A stretch of 64,000 bases of DNA from Pigmentiphaga sp. NML030171 (GTDB lineage: Bacteria > Pseudomonadota > Gammaproteobacteria > Burkholderiales > Burkholderiaceae_B): NCBI RefSeq assembly GCF_002188635.1, contig NZ_NINX01000040.1, positions 1-64,000 of the forward strand, written 5' to 3'. Below, piece by piece: positions 8,173 to 16,794 of this stretch. How positions within the stretch are numbered: position 1 is the stretch's first letter; each line of letters opens with the position of its first letter. The notes under the pieces are model-generated. The model saw nothing but the letters and a program-made list of their open reading frames with translations. It did no database searches and had not been told where the DNA came from. The position numbers and the translations under genes are program-made.

Positions 8173-9312
8173 TCAGTTGCCGTGCCGCGGCAGCAGGCCG
8201 CGGTCATGGTAGGCCTGCACGTAGCGCAGTCCCAGGGTGCCGGCGAAATTGCGGATCAACAGCGGATGCACGCCCCACTCGTACAAGGTCGCGAGATCGC
8301 GTTCGCGCAGGGCGCGCCGTTCCTCGTCGTCCAGCGCATGGCCATCGAAGGCGTGCTCGGCACCGGCCTTGAGCGCTTCCTGCAGCGCCGGCTCCTTGTC
8401 GAAGCGGAACAGGTAGCGCTCCAGCGCGTGCCTGTCGCGGCGCGCCCCGGCGGCCTGCGCAGGCAGGGTTTCACCCGCCTGCCCCGGAGGCAGCAGCAGT
8501 TCGGTCACGCCTATCCCGGTCACCCAGGCCTGCACCGGCTCGTAGGCCGCCACGCGCGCGCCCGTGGCCCGGGCCGCGCCGGCGGCCAGCAGCCAGTTGC
8601 GGATCTCGGCCGCGCCGTTGCCGGCGCTGCGCACCACCTCGGCCGCGTTCCAGCCGGCGATCTCGTCGAACCGACCGGCGGCGAAGCCTTCCAGGAAGCG
8701 TCGGTCGAAGTCGCGGTTGATGTGTCCGGTCTCGGGCATGCCGACCCAGTGGCTCAGGCCGCCGGTGCCCAGCACCGCCACGCGCGGCGCCAGATCCTGC
8801 GCGCGCAGCGCGTCGCCCAGCGCGCGGCCGAAGGCCAGGCAGCGGTCCAGGCGCGGCAGCGGTTCGATGGTGCAGTTCACGTACACCGGCAGCACCGGCG
8901 CGTCCCAGCCGGCCAGCAGCAATTGCAGCGGACACGAGAAGCTGTGGTCCAGCGGCAAGCCGCGCGCGCCGGCCGCGTCGAAGCCGGCGGCCACCATGCC
9001 CGCGTGCACCGCTTCGCCCAGGCCCGCCACGCCGGTGTAGTCCCGCCTGGGTACGCCGAACTCCCCATGCCCCGGGAAGGCCGCGCCGGTACCGATGGCG
9101 AACACCGGCAGCGCTGCCTGGTCGAAGGTCAGGAAATGGTCGGTGGCGACGACCACGAGCACGTCCGGGCGCGCCTCCTTGAGCGAGGCGGACAGGGCCG
9201 AGAAGGCCTGGAACACCCGGTCGGCGCGCGCCAGGTCGTCCGGGTCGCCCTTGGGCGCGCGCATCATGGCGCCGGTGTGGGCCGTGGCGGCGGCCCAGAC
9301 GATCTCGCCCAT
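8173..9312 (-). CDS. Class III extradiol dioxygenase with fused LigB and LigA domains
   Basis: A 379-residue ring-cleaving dioxygenase. Residues 1-270 form a LigB-type catalytic domain: His12 (TAHTG), His59 (ATDHF) and Glu236 (AAEIRNW) fit the Fe(II) ligands and His188 (GLSHW) the catalytic base of protocatechuate 4,5-dioxygenase. Residues 290-375 form a LigA-type domain (ERYLFRFDKEPAL, then DLATLYEWGVHPLLIRNFAG). The fused B-A order occurs in gallate dioxygenases, although this protein is shorter than the roughly 420 residues usual there. The start codon overlaps the stop of the dienelactone hydrolase gene (TGATG), so they are coupled. Substrate is probably a catechol-type or aminophenol-type ring, not defined by sequence. 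Confidence 0.9.
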   Translation of the reverse strand: MGEIVWAAATAHTGAMMRAPKGDPDDLARADRVFQAFSALSASLKEARPDVLVVVATDHFLTFDQAALPVFAIGTGAAFPGHGEFGVPRRDYTGVAGLGEAVHAGMVAAGFDAAGARGLPLDHSFSCPLQLLLAGWDAPVLPVYVNCTIEPLPRLDRCLAFGRALGDALRAQDLAPRVAVLGTGGLSHWVGMPETGHINRDFDRRFLEGFAAGRFDEIAGWNAAEVVRSAGNGAAEIRNWLLAAGAARATGARVAAYEPVQAWVTGIGVTELLLPPGQAGETLPAQAAGARRDRHALERYLFRFDKEPALQEALKAGAEHAFDGHALDDEERRALRERDLATLYEWGVHPLLIRNFAGTLGLRYVQAYHDRGLLPRHGN

Positions 9313-10073
9313 CAGCTATCCCCGGCGTCCAGATGACGATGCAGGAAGCCCACGAAGCGCTCGTAGGTCAGCGCGGCGGCCTCGGGCGAATAGCGCTCCA
9401 GCGTGCTGTCCATGTACGCATGGCGCGCTCCGGGATAGACATGGAAATCGATGGGCGCGGGCGCCCGCGCTTCCAGCGCTTCCTTCAACGCCAGGGTCTG
9501 GTCCATGGGAATGGCTTCGTCGGCCTCGCCGAAGTGCAATTGCATGGGCGCCTGGATGCGCGGCGCCAGGGCGATGCGCGAACGGTCCCGGCCGTCGGGC
9601 GAATAGGCGGCCGGCACCACCGGCAGCGCGTACAGCACCACCGAGCAGGCCAGGTCGCGCGTGCCGGCCGCCCAGGCCAGCACCGTGCCGCCGCCCAGGC
9701 AGTAGCCCAGGGCGCCGACGCGCCCCACCCGGGGCTGCGCGCGCAACCAGGCCAGCGCCGCCTGGCAATCGGGCACCACGACCTCGTCGCGCGCGGCGAT
9801 GAAGGCCTTGCTGCGCCGCTCCTCGGCGGTGGTGTAGTCCTGCGGCGGGCGGCCGCCGATACGGCTGTACGGATCCACGGTCAGGACGATGAAGCCCTCG
9901 GCCGCCAGGCGCCGCGTTTCCTCCTGGCGATGCTCGGTCACCCCCAGGTTCTCGGGCGCGCAGACCACCGCGCCCAGCACGTCGTCGCCCTCGGGCTCGG
10001 CCAGGTAGCCCCGCACCTCGTCGGCGCCGCTGGGAAAGGCCACCCAGCGGCCATGGCTGGTTCGCTTGTTCAT
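9312..10073 (-). CDS. Dienelactone hydrolase family protein
   Basis: A 253-residue dienelactone hydrolase (carboxymethylenebutenolidase family). The catalytic Cys lies in GALGYCLGGG (about residue 125), with an Asp in HFGEADEAIP and the His in PGARHAYMD; Glu of APENLG (residue 41) matches the regulatory Glu of DLH. No signal peptide is seen, so it is cytoplasmic. The ATG at 10073 is preceded by GGAGGC. It begins 11 bases after hyuB ends and is coupled to the ring-cleaving dioxygenase that follows. In aromatic pathways such enzymes open lactones formed after ring cleavage. Confidence 0.9.
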   Translation of the reverse strand: MNKRTSHGRWVAFPSGADEVRGYLAEPEGDDVLGAVVCAPENLGVTEHRQEETRRLAAEGFIVLTVDPYSRIGGRPPQDYTTAEERRSKAFIAARDEVVVPDCQAALAWLRAQPRVGRVGALGYCLGGGTVLAWAAGTRDLACSVVLYALPVVPAAYSPDGRDRSRIALAPRIQAPMQLHFGEADEAIPMDQTLALKEALEARAPAPIDFHVYPGARHAYMDSTLERYSPEAAALTYERFVGFLHRHLDAGDS

Positions 10074-10084
10074 GGATGCCTCCT

Positions 10085-12271
10085 TCAGGCCGCGACCTGG
10101 ATGTCGAACAGGGATGCCTCGCCCTTGCGGCGCACCTCGACGTCGAGCAGCGTGGCGCAATGCGGGCAGGCGTGCTGGACGACCTCGAGGTCGTGGTGGA
10201 TGCGCACGCGCGGGCCCAGGTCCTCGGGGGTGGCGAGGTGGTGGCGCGCGTAGTCCTTCCAGTTCTCCGCCGCCGGCGCGATGGCCGTGTCGCAACTGTT
10301 GCAGACCAGGTAGGGCGTGCCGGACGCGCGCACGATGCGCGCCACGTCGCCGACGATGGCCACCGGCTCGGCCTGCTCCGTGCGCGGTGCGGCGGCCAAT
10401 GCCTTGCCGGCCGGCCACGCCAGCCTGCGCTGGCGGATCGCGGCGCGCGCGGCGGCGGTGGCGGCTTCGTCCAGGGCGCCGCCCTTCGTCACCACGCCGA
10501 AGATGCGTTCGGCCACCTGGGCCGAGAAGGCCCCGGCCGCGACATCGGCGGCCACGCCGCCGGCCGGCCGCCCCAGCGGATCGCCCCAGCCGCCGCCGGC
10601 GGTGGGATTGCACTCGTACACGTCATCCTTGCCGAACTCGAACTCGGGCGGCTTGGCGTTGAACTCGACCTCCTCGCCCTGCAGTCCGTCCATGCGGTCG
10701 GGGAACACGCCGTCGGCCAGCAACTGGCGGATGTTGCTGTGGCGCAGGAAGCGGCGATGGTTGCAGCCGCTGGGATAGCCGCCGAACAGGCCACGCGAGG
10801 TGGGCGACTGGTAGCCGTGGCAGGCCACCAGCGATTCGACCTCGTCCACGCCGTGCAGCACGAAGGCCGCCCCGGCGGCCTGGCCGCCCACGTTGCGGCC
10901 GGCCCCCGAGCTGTCGGTGATGATGCGGCGATACATGTACAGCACCGGCAGCTTCAGTTCCGTGGTCTCGACGTTGGGCGCGCGGCCGGCGGTGATGTTG
11001 CGCTGGCCCGAGACGCTCACGCCATCGCGGTGCGCATAGGCGCCGCCGCCCGACAGCATCACTTCCAGGATGGGCGCGGTGGCCGGTTCGCCGTACTGGT
11101 TGCGGCCGTGGATGTGGAACAGGTCCGGTCCGCTGGCCGGCGACGACTGCGCCTCGGCCAGGTAGTCCGGATGCGTGGCCATCAGCTTGGAGATGACCTC
11201 GGTGGTGGTGACCTCGACCAGCCACATCGCGCCCAGCGGCCCCTGGCTGCACGGCGCGGGGAACTTGCACGAGACGATGGAACCTTCGGTGGACAGCACC
11301 TCCAGCGGCCGCAGGAGGCCCTCGTTCCACGGCAGGTCGTAGGCGATGACCGGCAGGATGCCGGCGTAGACCCCGGCCAGGAGGCCCGTGCGCGTCGCGT
11401 TGACGAAGCCCGGCGCCTGCGGGTCGGACCCGGTGTAGTCGAACACGATGCGGTCGCCCTGCTTGCGCAGTTCGACGTGGATCTTGTAGATCTTATTGTC
11501 GAAACCGTCGTGGTCCAGGAAGGCCTGGGCGCGGAACACGCCGTCGGGCAGCTCCTTCAGGCGCTTGCGCATCTTGGTCTCGGACAGGCTCATCATGCCG
11601 TCCATGACCGTCAGCACCGTGTCCACGCCGTACTTGGCGATGGTGTCGAGCAGGCTCTTCACGCCGATGTTGTTGGCCGCCATCAGCCCCTTCAGGTCCA
11701 GGCTGATGTTGGTGGGCAGGCGCGACATGCCGGTGATGAAATTCAGCACGTCGCTGCGCAGCTCGCCGCGATCGATGATCTTGACCGGCGGGATCAGCAT
11801 GCCTTCCTGGCGGATGTCCTTGGCCATGGAGGCGAAGCTGCCCGGCACCATGCCGCCCACGTCCAGCTGGTGGGCGCAGGCGCCGGTCCAGCCGATGCGC
11901 TTGCCGTCGACGAAGATGGGCGCCAGCACGCCCACGTCCGGGCAGTGCAGCGCGCCCTTGTGCGGGTGGTTGACGATGAACATGTCGCCCGGATTGATGC
12001 CGACGGTGTCCTCGCAATCCTCGATCACGTGCTTGACCATCAGCGACAGCGAGGCCGCGTGGAAGGTCACCGTCTTGCCCATGGTGACCACTTCGCCGAA
12101 GGCGCGGTAGAGGCCGGTGTTGAAATCGGTCGCCTCGTTCACCAGCGCCGATCCCGACACCGAGGCCAGCGTGGCCGCCTGTTCGTCGGTGATCGACAGC
12201 AGCCGGTGGCGGATCACCTCGAAGGTGATCGGGTCGACCTCCTTGGCCGTGTATTCGTAGACCTGATGCAT
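10085..12271 (-). CDS. Hydantoinase B/acetone carboxylase alpha-like protein with a Cys-rich C-terminal domain
   Basis: A 728-residue protein. Residues 1-560 are the HyuB fold shared by N-methylhydantoinase B and the acetone/acetophenone carboxylase large subunits (ITFEVIRHRL, NPGDMFIVNHPHKGALHCPD, NATAGGGWGDPLGRP-like end). The last 80 residues carry two CxxC pairs (VCNSCD and ACPHCA) around an ENWKDYARH segment and a LDVEV strand, which resembles the small zinc-bearing gamma subunit of acetone carboxylase. That would make it a natural alpha-gamma fusion. It follows hyuA by 16 bases. ATP-dependent carboxylation or ring opening is likelier than hydantoin hydrolysis, but this rests on domain likeness only. 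Confidence 0.85.
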   Translation of the reverse strand: MHQVYEYTAKEVDPITFEVIRHRLLSITDEQAATLASVSGSALVNEATDFNTGLYRAFGEVVTMGKTVTFHAASLSLMVKHVIEDCEDTVGINPGDMFIVNHPHKGALHCPDVGVLAPIFVDGKRIGWTGACAHQLDVGGMVPGSFASMAKDIRQEGMLIPPVKIIDRGELRSDVLNFITGMSRLPTNISLDLKGLMAANNIGVKSLLDTIAKYGVDTVLTVMDGMMSLSETKMRKRLKELPDGVFRAQAFLDHDGFDNKIYKIHVELRKQGDRIVFDYTGSDPQAPGFVNATRTGLLAGVYAGILPVIAYDLPWNEGLLRPLEVLSTEGSIVSCKFPAPCSQGPLGAMWLVEVTTTEVISKLMATHPDYLAEAQSSPASGPDLFHIHGRNQYGEPATAPILEVMLSGGGAYAHRDGVSVSGQRNITAGRAPNVETTELKLPVLYMYRRIITDSSGAGRNVGGQAAGAAFVLHGVDEVESLVACHGYQSPTSRGLFGGYPSGCNHRRFLRHSNIRQLLADGVFPDRMDGLQGEEVEFNAKPPEFEFGKDDVYECNPTAGGGWGDPLGRPAGGVAADVAAGAFSAQVAERIFGVVTKGGALDEAATAAARAAIRQRRLAWPAGKALAAAPRTEQAEPVAIVGDVARIVRASGTPYLVCNSCDTAIAPAAENWKDYARHHLATPEDLGPRVRIHHDLEVVQHACPHCATLLDVEVRRKGEASLFDIQVAA

Positions 12272-12287
12272 GCTCGTCTCGATAGCG

Positions 12288-14381
12288 TTATTGGTTGCGC
12301 GCGATGGAAATCACGAAGTTGCCGTAGGGCTCCATTTCGACCGACTGGTCCGGGCCGACGACGATGGTGGTGTCGGGCCGCTCGATGATGCAGGGGCCCG
12401 CGATGGCATGGCCGGGGCCCACGTCCTCGCTGCGGTAGATGTCGGCGCGGATGAAGCCGTGGCCGTAGAAATAGACCTGCCGGTCGGACACCGGCCGGTT
12501 CGAACGGCCGGCGCCGTCGACCTGGCGCGCCGCCGGCTTGATGACCGGGGACGTGCCCTCGACCCGCACCACGGTGAACTCCACGCCCGAGCTGCGCAGC
12601 GCGGTGTTCTTGCCGTAGATGCGCTCGTACTGCGCCTCGAAGGCATCCACCAGCGCATCCACGTCGGCGGCCTGGAGCTGGCCGGCCGGCACCTCGACGC
12701 CGATCTCGTGTACCTGCTGGCGGAAACGCATGCCGATGTAGCGGTGGATGGTGACGTCGTCGCCCAGCGCCTCGCGGGCGCGGGCCTCGATCTGGCCGAA
12801 GCCCTCGTTCAGAGCCGCGATGTCGATGTGCTCGGATGCCCGCTTGAAACGCGCCGGCGCGTGCTGGCCCACCGCCAGCGAGAACGAGCGGTGGCGGTCG
12901 CCCGTGACCGTGCCGTAGGCCGAATGCGCGGGCCCGGTGTTGGGTACGACCACCTTGCCGATGCCGGCCACCTCGGCGTACTGGTGCGCATGCGTGGCGC
13001 CCGCGCCGCCGTAGGCCATCAGCACGAAGTCGCGCGGATCGTAGCCCGCGCGCAGCGTGACCCGGCGCAGCAGGTCCGCCATCTGGTTGTTGGCGACCTC
13101 GCGTATGCCCGCGGCGGCCTCTTCCACGCTCATGCCCAGCGGCTCGGCCACGTACTTGCGCACGGCCTGGCGCGCGGCCTCGACGTCCAGCGCCATGCGA
13201 CCGCCCAGGAAGTAGCGCGGATCGATGATGCCCAGCACCACGTCGGCGTCGGTGATGGTCGGCTCGACCCCGCCGCGGCCGTAGCACGCCGGCCCCGGCG
13301 TGGAGCCCGCGCTTTCCGGGCCCACCGTCAGGTGGCCGTCGCGCACGCGGGCGATCGAGCCCCCGCCCGCACCGATGGCCGTGACCTTGATCGACGGCAG
13401 CGCCACGTGGAAACGGCCCACTTCGCGCACCGTTTCCAGCAACGGCTGGCCATCCACGATCAGGCCCACGTCGAAGCTGGTGCCGCCCATGTCGGCCGTC
13501 AGCACGTTGCGATAGCCCAGCAGGTCGCCCAGCTTCTGCGAGGCCAGCACGCCGCCGGCCGGGCCCGAGGTCAGCAGGTTGGCCGCCTGGAACGCCGCCT
13601 CGGCCGCGGGCAGCACGCCGCCACCCGACTCCATGATGGAGATCGGTCTCTGGAAGCCGAAGCGCCGGATCGCCCCTTCCAGCCCGTTGATGTAGCGATG
13701 GATGACCGGGCCGAGGTAGGCGTTGATCGACGTGGTCGAGGTGCGCTCGTATTCGCCGATGATGGGCACCAGCAGCGAGGACGTCGTCACGAACAACCCC
13801 GGCGCCTCTTCTTCCACCAGTTCGGCCAGGCGCCGCTCGTGCGCCGGATTGCGGAACGACCACAGCAGGCTGATGGCGATGGCCTCGACGCCCGCGTCGC
13901 GCAGCTCGCGTATGGCCTGGCGCGCCGCCGCCTCGTCCAGCGGCACGATGACCTCGCCCTTGTAGTCCACGCGCTCGACCACGCCCTTGATCAGGTCCTG
14001 CGGCACGATGGGCTCGGGCACGCGGCGCTTGGAGAAGTGCGAGATCTCGTGCGTGGGCATGCCGATCCAGCCGCCCATGGCGCGCTGGATGCGCAGCGTG
14101 TCCTCGAAGCCGCGGGTGGTCAGCAGCCCCGTCTTCGCGCCCTTGCGTTCGATGAACGCGTTGGTCGCGGCGGTGGTGCCGTGCGAGAAGTATTTCAGTT
14201 CGGCCACCAGCCGATCGGCCGGGATGCCCAGTTCCTCGGCCGCCAGTTTCATGGCGTCCAGCACGCCGCGCGTGCGGTCGTCGGGCGTCGTCAGCGCCTT
14301 GAAGATGCGCACGTCGCCGTCGTCGGACAGAAGAACGAGGTCGGTGAACGTCCCTCCGATATCCGTACCTATGTAAGACAC
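12288..14381 (-). CDS. Hydantoinase A/acetone carboxylase beta-like protein
   Basis: A 697-residue ATPase-type subunit of the hydantoinase/oxoprolinase family, partner of the HyuB-like protein encoded next. The N-terminus YIGTDIGGTFTDLVLL is the phosphate-binding motif; KYFSHGTTAATNAFIER, LTADMGGTSFDVGLI and MAYGGAGATHA are further signatures of the acetate-kinase-like fold. GTG at 14381 is chosen as the start because GGAGG lies at the right distance and the product then begins VSYIGTDIGG like its relatives; the upstream ATG adds 16 unrelated residues. It is the first gene of the operon and has a long inverted repeat about 100 bases upstream. Confidence 0.88.
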   Translation of the reverse strand: MSYIGTDIGGTFTDLVLLSDDGDVRIFKALTTPDDRTRGVLDAMKLAAEELGIPADRLVAELKYFSHGTTAATNAFIERKGAKTGLLTTRGFEDTLRIQRAMGGWIGMPTHEISHFSKRRVPEPIVPQDLIKGVVERVDYKGEVIVPLDEAAARQAIRELRDAGVEAIAISLLWSFRNPAHERRLAELVEEEAPGLFVTTSSLLVPIIGEYERTSTTSINAYLGPVIHRYINGLEGAIRRFGFQRPISIMESGGGVLPAAEAAFQAANLLTSGPAGGVLASQKLGDLLGYRNVLTADMGGTSFDVGLIVDGQPLLETVREVGRFHVALPSIKVTAIGAGGGSIARVRDGHLTVGPESAGSTPGPACYGRGGVEPTITDADVVLGIIDPRYFLGGRMALDVEAARQAVRKYVAEPLGMSVEEAAAGIREVANNQMADLLRRVTLRAGYDPRDFVLMAYGGAGATHAHQYAEVAGIGKVVVPNTGPAHSAYGTVTGDRHRSFSLAVGQHAPARFKRASEHIDIAALNEGFGQIEARAREALGDDVTIHRYIGMRFRQQVHEIGVEVPAGQLQAADVDALVDAFEAQYERIYGKNTALRSSGVEFTVVRVEGTSPVIKPAARQVDGAGRSNRPVSDRQVYFYGHGFIRADIYRSEDVGPGHAIAGPCIIERPDTTIVVGPDQSVEMEPYGNFVISIARNQ

Positions 14382-14478
14382 GAGTCTTTCCTCCAGATGC
14401 CGCCCCAGCGGGCGATCGTTCCCCGGCACACGGCCGCCGCGCGGCCGCGTCCGAATCTGGCGCTATTAGAACCCGAAA

Positions 14479-14508
14479 AACATTCTATGTATAGAACTAT
14501 AGAATGTT
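14479..14508. promoter_or_regulatory. Perfect 10-base inverted repeat upstream of the hyuA operon
   Basis: AACATTCTAT (14479-14488) and ATAGAATGTT (14499-14508) are exact reverse complements separated by ten bases, inside the only AT-rich stretch between rep and hyuA. Nested within is TTCTA-N4-TAGAA. The spacing and symmetry suit a dimeric repressor site covering the operon promoter. No regulator gene is adjacent to this end of the operon. Confidence 0.7.
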
Positions 14509-14570
14509 AAAAGACTAGGTAATTACCCTTTTAGGGCGGCAAGCTGGCGCCGCTCGACGCCCTCGCCGGC

Positions 14571-16706
14571 TCAGCCTTTCTTCAGCAGCGACTTCAGCCG
14601 GTCCAGCCTTTCCTTGGCGCTGAGCCCGGGCGTGGCATCGGCCACTTCGTCGGTCTCGAGCCCCATTTCCTTGATGAAGCGCGAAGGTTCGCGCGCGATG
14701 TCCTCGCGGCCGCGCTTGCGCTTCTTGCACCAGGTGACGGTCAGCGTGCGGCGCGCGCGCGTGATGCCAACATACATCAGCCGGCGCTCTTCCTGCACCC
14801 GCGCTTCCAGCGATTCGGCCGCCTTGGCGGGGTCGCCTTCCTCGTCGTCCTTGCCCAGGTGAGGCAGCAGCCCTTCCTCGGTGCCGACCAGGAACACATG
14901 TGGATACTCCAGGCCCTTGGAAGCATGCAGCGTGGACATGCGCACCAGGTCGGGGTCCTCGTCGTCGCTTTTCTCGAGCATGGTGATGAGCGCGATGTGC
15001 TGGACCAGGTCCATCAGGCTCATCTTGTCTTCCTCGGCCTTGCGCTTGAGCCAGCCCAGGAGGTCCAGCACCGTCTGCCAGCGGTTCTGCGCGCCGCGCT
15101 CGTCGAAGTGGTCGTACAGGTAACGCTCGTACTGGATGGCGCGCACCAGGTCGTCCAGGATCTCGGAGGCGGTCTCGCCCGACGGGGCGGCATCGCCCTT
15201 GGCGGCGCCGGCGCGCCACTGCATGCGGTTGATGAACTCGCAGAACTCGCGCAGCGGGCCGAGCTGGCGCGGTTGCAGGCGCTGCTCCAGGCCGGTCTCG
15301 AACACGGCGGCGAACAGCGGGATCTCGCGTTCGCCCGCGTAGGTGCCCAGCACTTCCAGGGTCGACTGGCCCACGCCGCGCTTGGGCGTGGTGATGGCGC
15401 GGATGAAGGCCGGATCGTCCTCGTCGTTGGCGATCAGGCGCAGGTAGGCCATGATGTCGCGCACCTCGGCCTTGTCGAAGAAGCTCTGCCCGCCCGACAC
15501 CATGTACGGGATCTTCAGGTTGCGCAGGGCCTGCTCGAATATGCGCGCCTGGTGGTTGCTGCGGTAGAGGATGGCGAAGTCGCGCCAGTCGGCCTTCAGC
15601 TCGAAACGCGCGGCGGAGATGCGCATGGCCACGGATTCGGCCTCGGCCTCTTCATCGTCCATGGGAATGACGCCGATCGGATCGCCCACGCCCAGGTCCG
15701 ACCACAGCTTCTTGTCGAACAGCTTGGGGTTGTGCCCGATGACGTTGTTGGCCGCCGCCAGGATGCGCTGCATGGAACGGTAGTTCTGCTCGAGCTTGAT
15801 GACGCGCAGGTTGGGATAGTCGGTGGTGAGCTTGGCCAGGTTCTCGATGGTCGCGCCCCGCCACGCATAAATGGCCTGGTCGTCGTCGCCCACCGCGGTC
15901 AGCATGGCGCGCGGTCCGGTCAGCAACTGCACCAGCCGGTACTGGCAGGCGTTGGTGTCCTGGTACTCGTCCACCAGCAGGTAGCGGATGCGCGACTGCC
16001 AGCGCTCGCGCGCCTCGGCGTCGGACTCCAGTAGCCGGGCCGGCAGGCGGATCAGGTCGTCGAAATCGACGGACTGGTAGGAACGCAGGGTGGCGTTGTA
16101 GCTGCGGTAGACGCGCGCGGCATCGCGCTCGCTCTCGGTGGTGGCCAGGCGCTCGGCCTGGTCGGGCTCGACCAGAGCGTTCTTCCAGAGCGAGATGGCG
16201 GTCTGCACGGCACGGATCAGGCCCTTGTCGGTGGTGGCGACCAGCTCCTGCACGATGCCCATGGCGTCGTCCGCCGCCAGGATGGAGAACTGCGGCTTGA
16301 GCCCCACCTGCTTGGCTTCCTCGCGCAGCATCTTCACGCCCAGCGAGTGGAAGGTACTGATGGTCAGGCCCTTGATGGCATTGGGCGGCGCGACCGCCCC
16401 GACCCGCTCGGCCATCTCGCGCGCGGCCTTGTTGGTGAAGGTGAGCGCGGCCACGTTGCGCGCCGAATAGCCGCAGTCGCGCAGCAGGTAGGCGATCTTC
16501 TGCGTGATGACGCGGGTCTTGCCGCTGCCGGCCCCGGCCAGCACCAGGCAGGGGCCGTCCAGGTAGCGGACGGCCTCGCGCTGCGCCGGGTTCATGCCGG
16601 CGTCGAGCGGGGGCAGCGCGGCCGATGCGCGTCCGTCGGGCTTGTTCAGCCGCGAGTCGGCGCGGTCCATGGCACGGGTCGCGGCGGAAGAGGAAGAGGC
16701 AGTCAT
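14571..16706 (-). CDS. rep: ATP-dependent DNA helicase Rep (UvrD/Rep family)
   Basis: A 711-residue superfamily 1A helicase that unwinds DNA 3' to 5' and helps replication forks pass protein blocks. Walker A LAGAGSGKT, motif Ia TFTNKAAREM, Walker B LLVDEYQDTN, motif III VGDDDQAIYAWRGA and motif VI MYVGITRARRTL are all present. It resembles E. coli Rep over MNPAQREAVRYLDGPCLVLAG and lacks the long C-terminal tail of UvrD. There are about 37 extra residues before MNPAQ, so the ATG at 16595 is a possible true start. It follows priA by about 90 bases on the same strand. Confidence 0.92.
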   Translation of the reverse strand: MTASSSSAATRAMDRADSRLNKPDGRASAALPPLDAGMNPAQREAVRYLDGPCLVLAGAGSGKTRVITQKIAYLLRDCGYSARNVAALTFTNKAAREMAERVGAVAPPNAIKGLTISTFHSLGVKMLREEAKQVGLKPQFSILAADDAMGIVQELVATTDKGLIRAVQTAISLWKNALVEPDQAERLATTESERDAARVYRSYNATLRSYQSVDFDDLIRLPARLLESDAEARERWQSRIRYLLVDEYQDTNACQYRLVQLLTGPRAMLTAVGDDDQAIYAWRGATIENLAKLTTDYPNLRVIKLEQNYRSMQRILAAANNVIGHNPKLFDKKLWSDLGVGDPIGVIPMDDEEAEAESVAMRISAARFELKADWRDFAILYRSNHQARIFEQALRNLKIPYMVSGGQSFFDKAEVRDIMAYLRLIANDEDDPAFIRAITTPKRGVGQSTLEVLGTYAGEREIPLFAAVFETGLEQRLQPRQLGPLREFCEFINRMQWRAGAAKGDAAPSGETASEILDDLVRAIQYERYLYDHFDERGAQNRWQTVLDLLGWLKRKAEEDKMSLMDLVQHIALITMLEKSDDEDPDLVRMSTLHASKGLEYPHVFLVGTEEGLLPHLGKDDEEGDPAKAAESLEARVQEERRLMYVGITRARRTLTVTWCKKRKRGREDIAREPSRFIKEMGLETDEVADATPGLSAKERLDRLKSLLKKG

Positions 16707-16794
16707 ACGCTAGCTTGGAAATCGATGGCGCGCGGCGGACGGCCGCGCGGACGGTACTCGGGGGCGGACATGGACGGCGGCCAGGGATCGCGCA

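Noticed and set aside
10076-14510. Very long plus-strand ORFs opposite hyuB and hyuA
   Set aside because: Codon-position GC bias of the true genes keeps the antisense frame open; the translations are Ala/Val/His/Arg-rich and show no domain.
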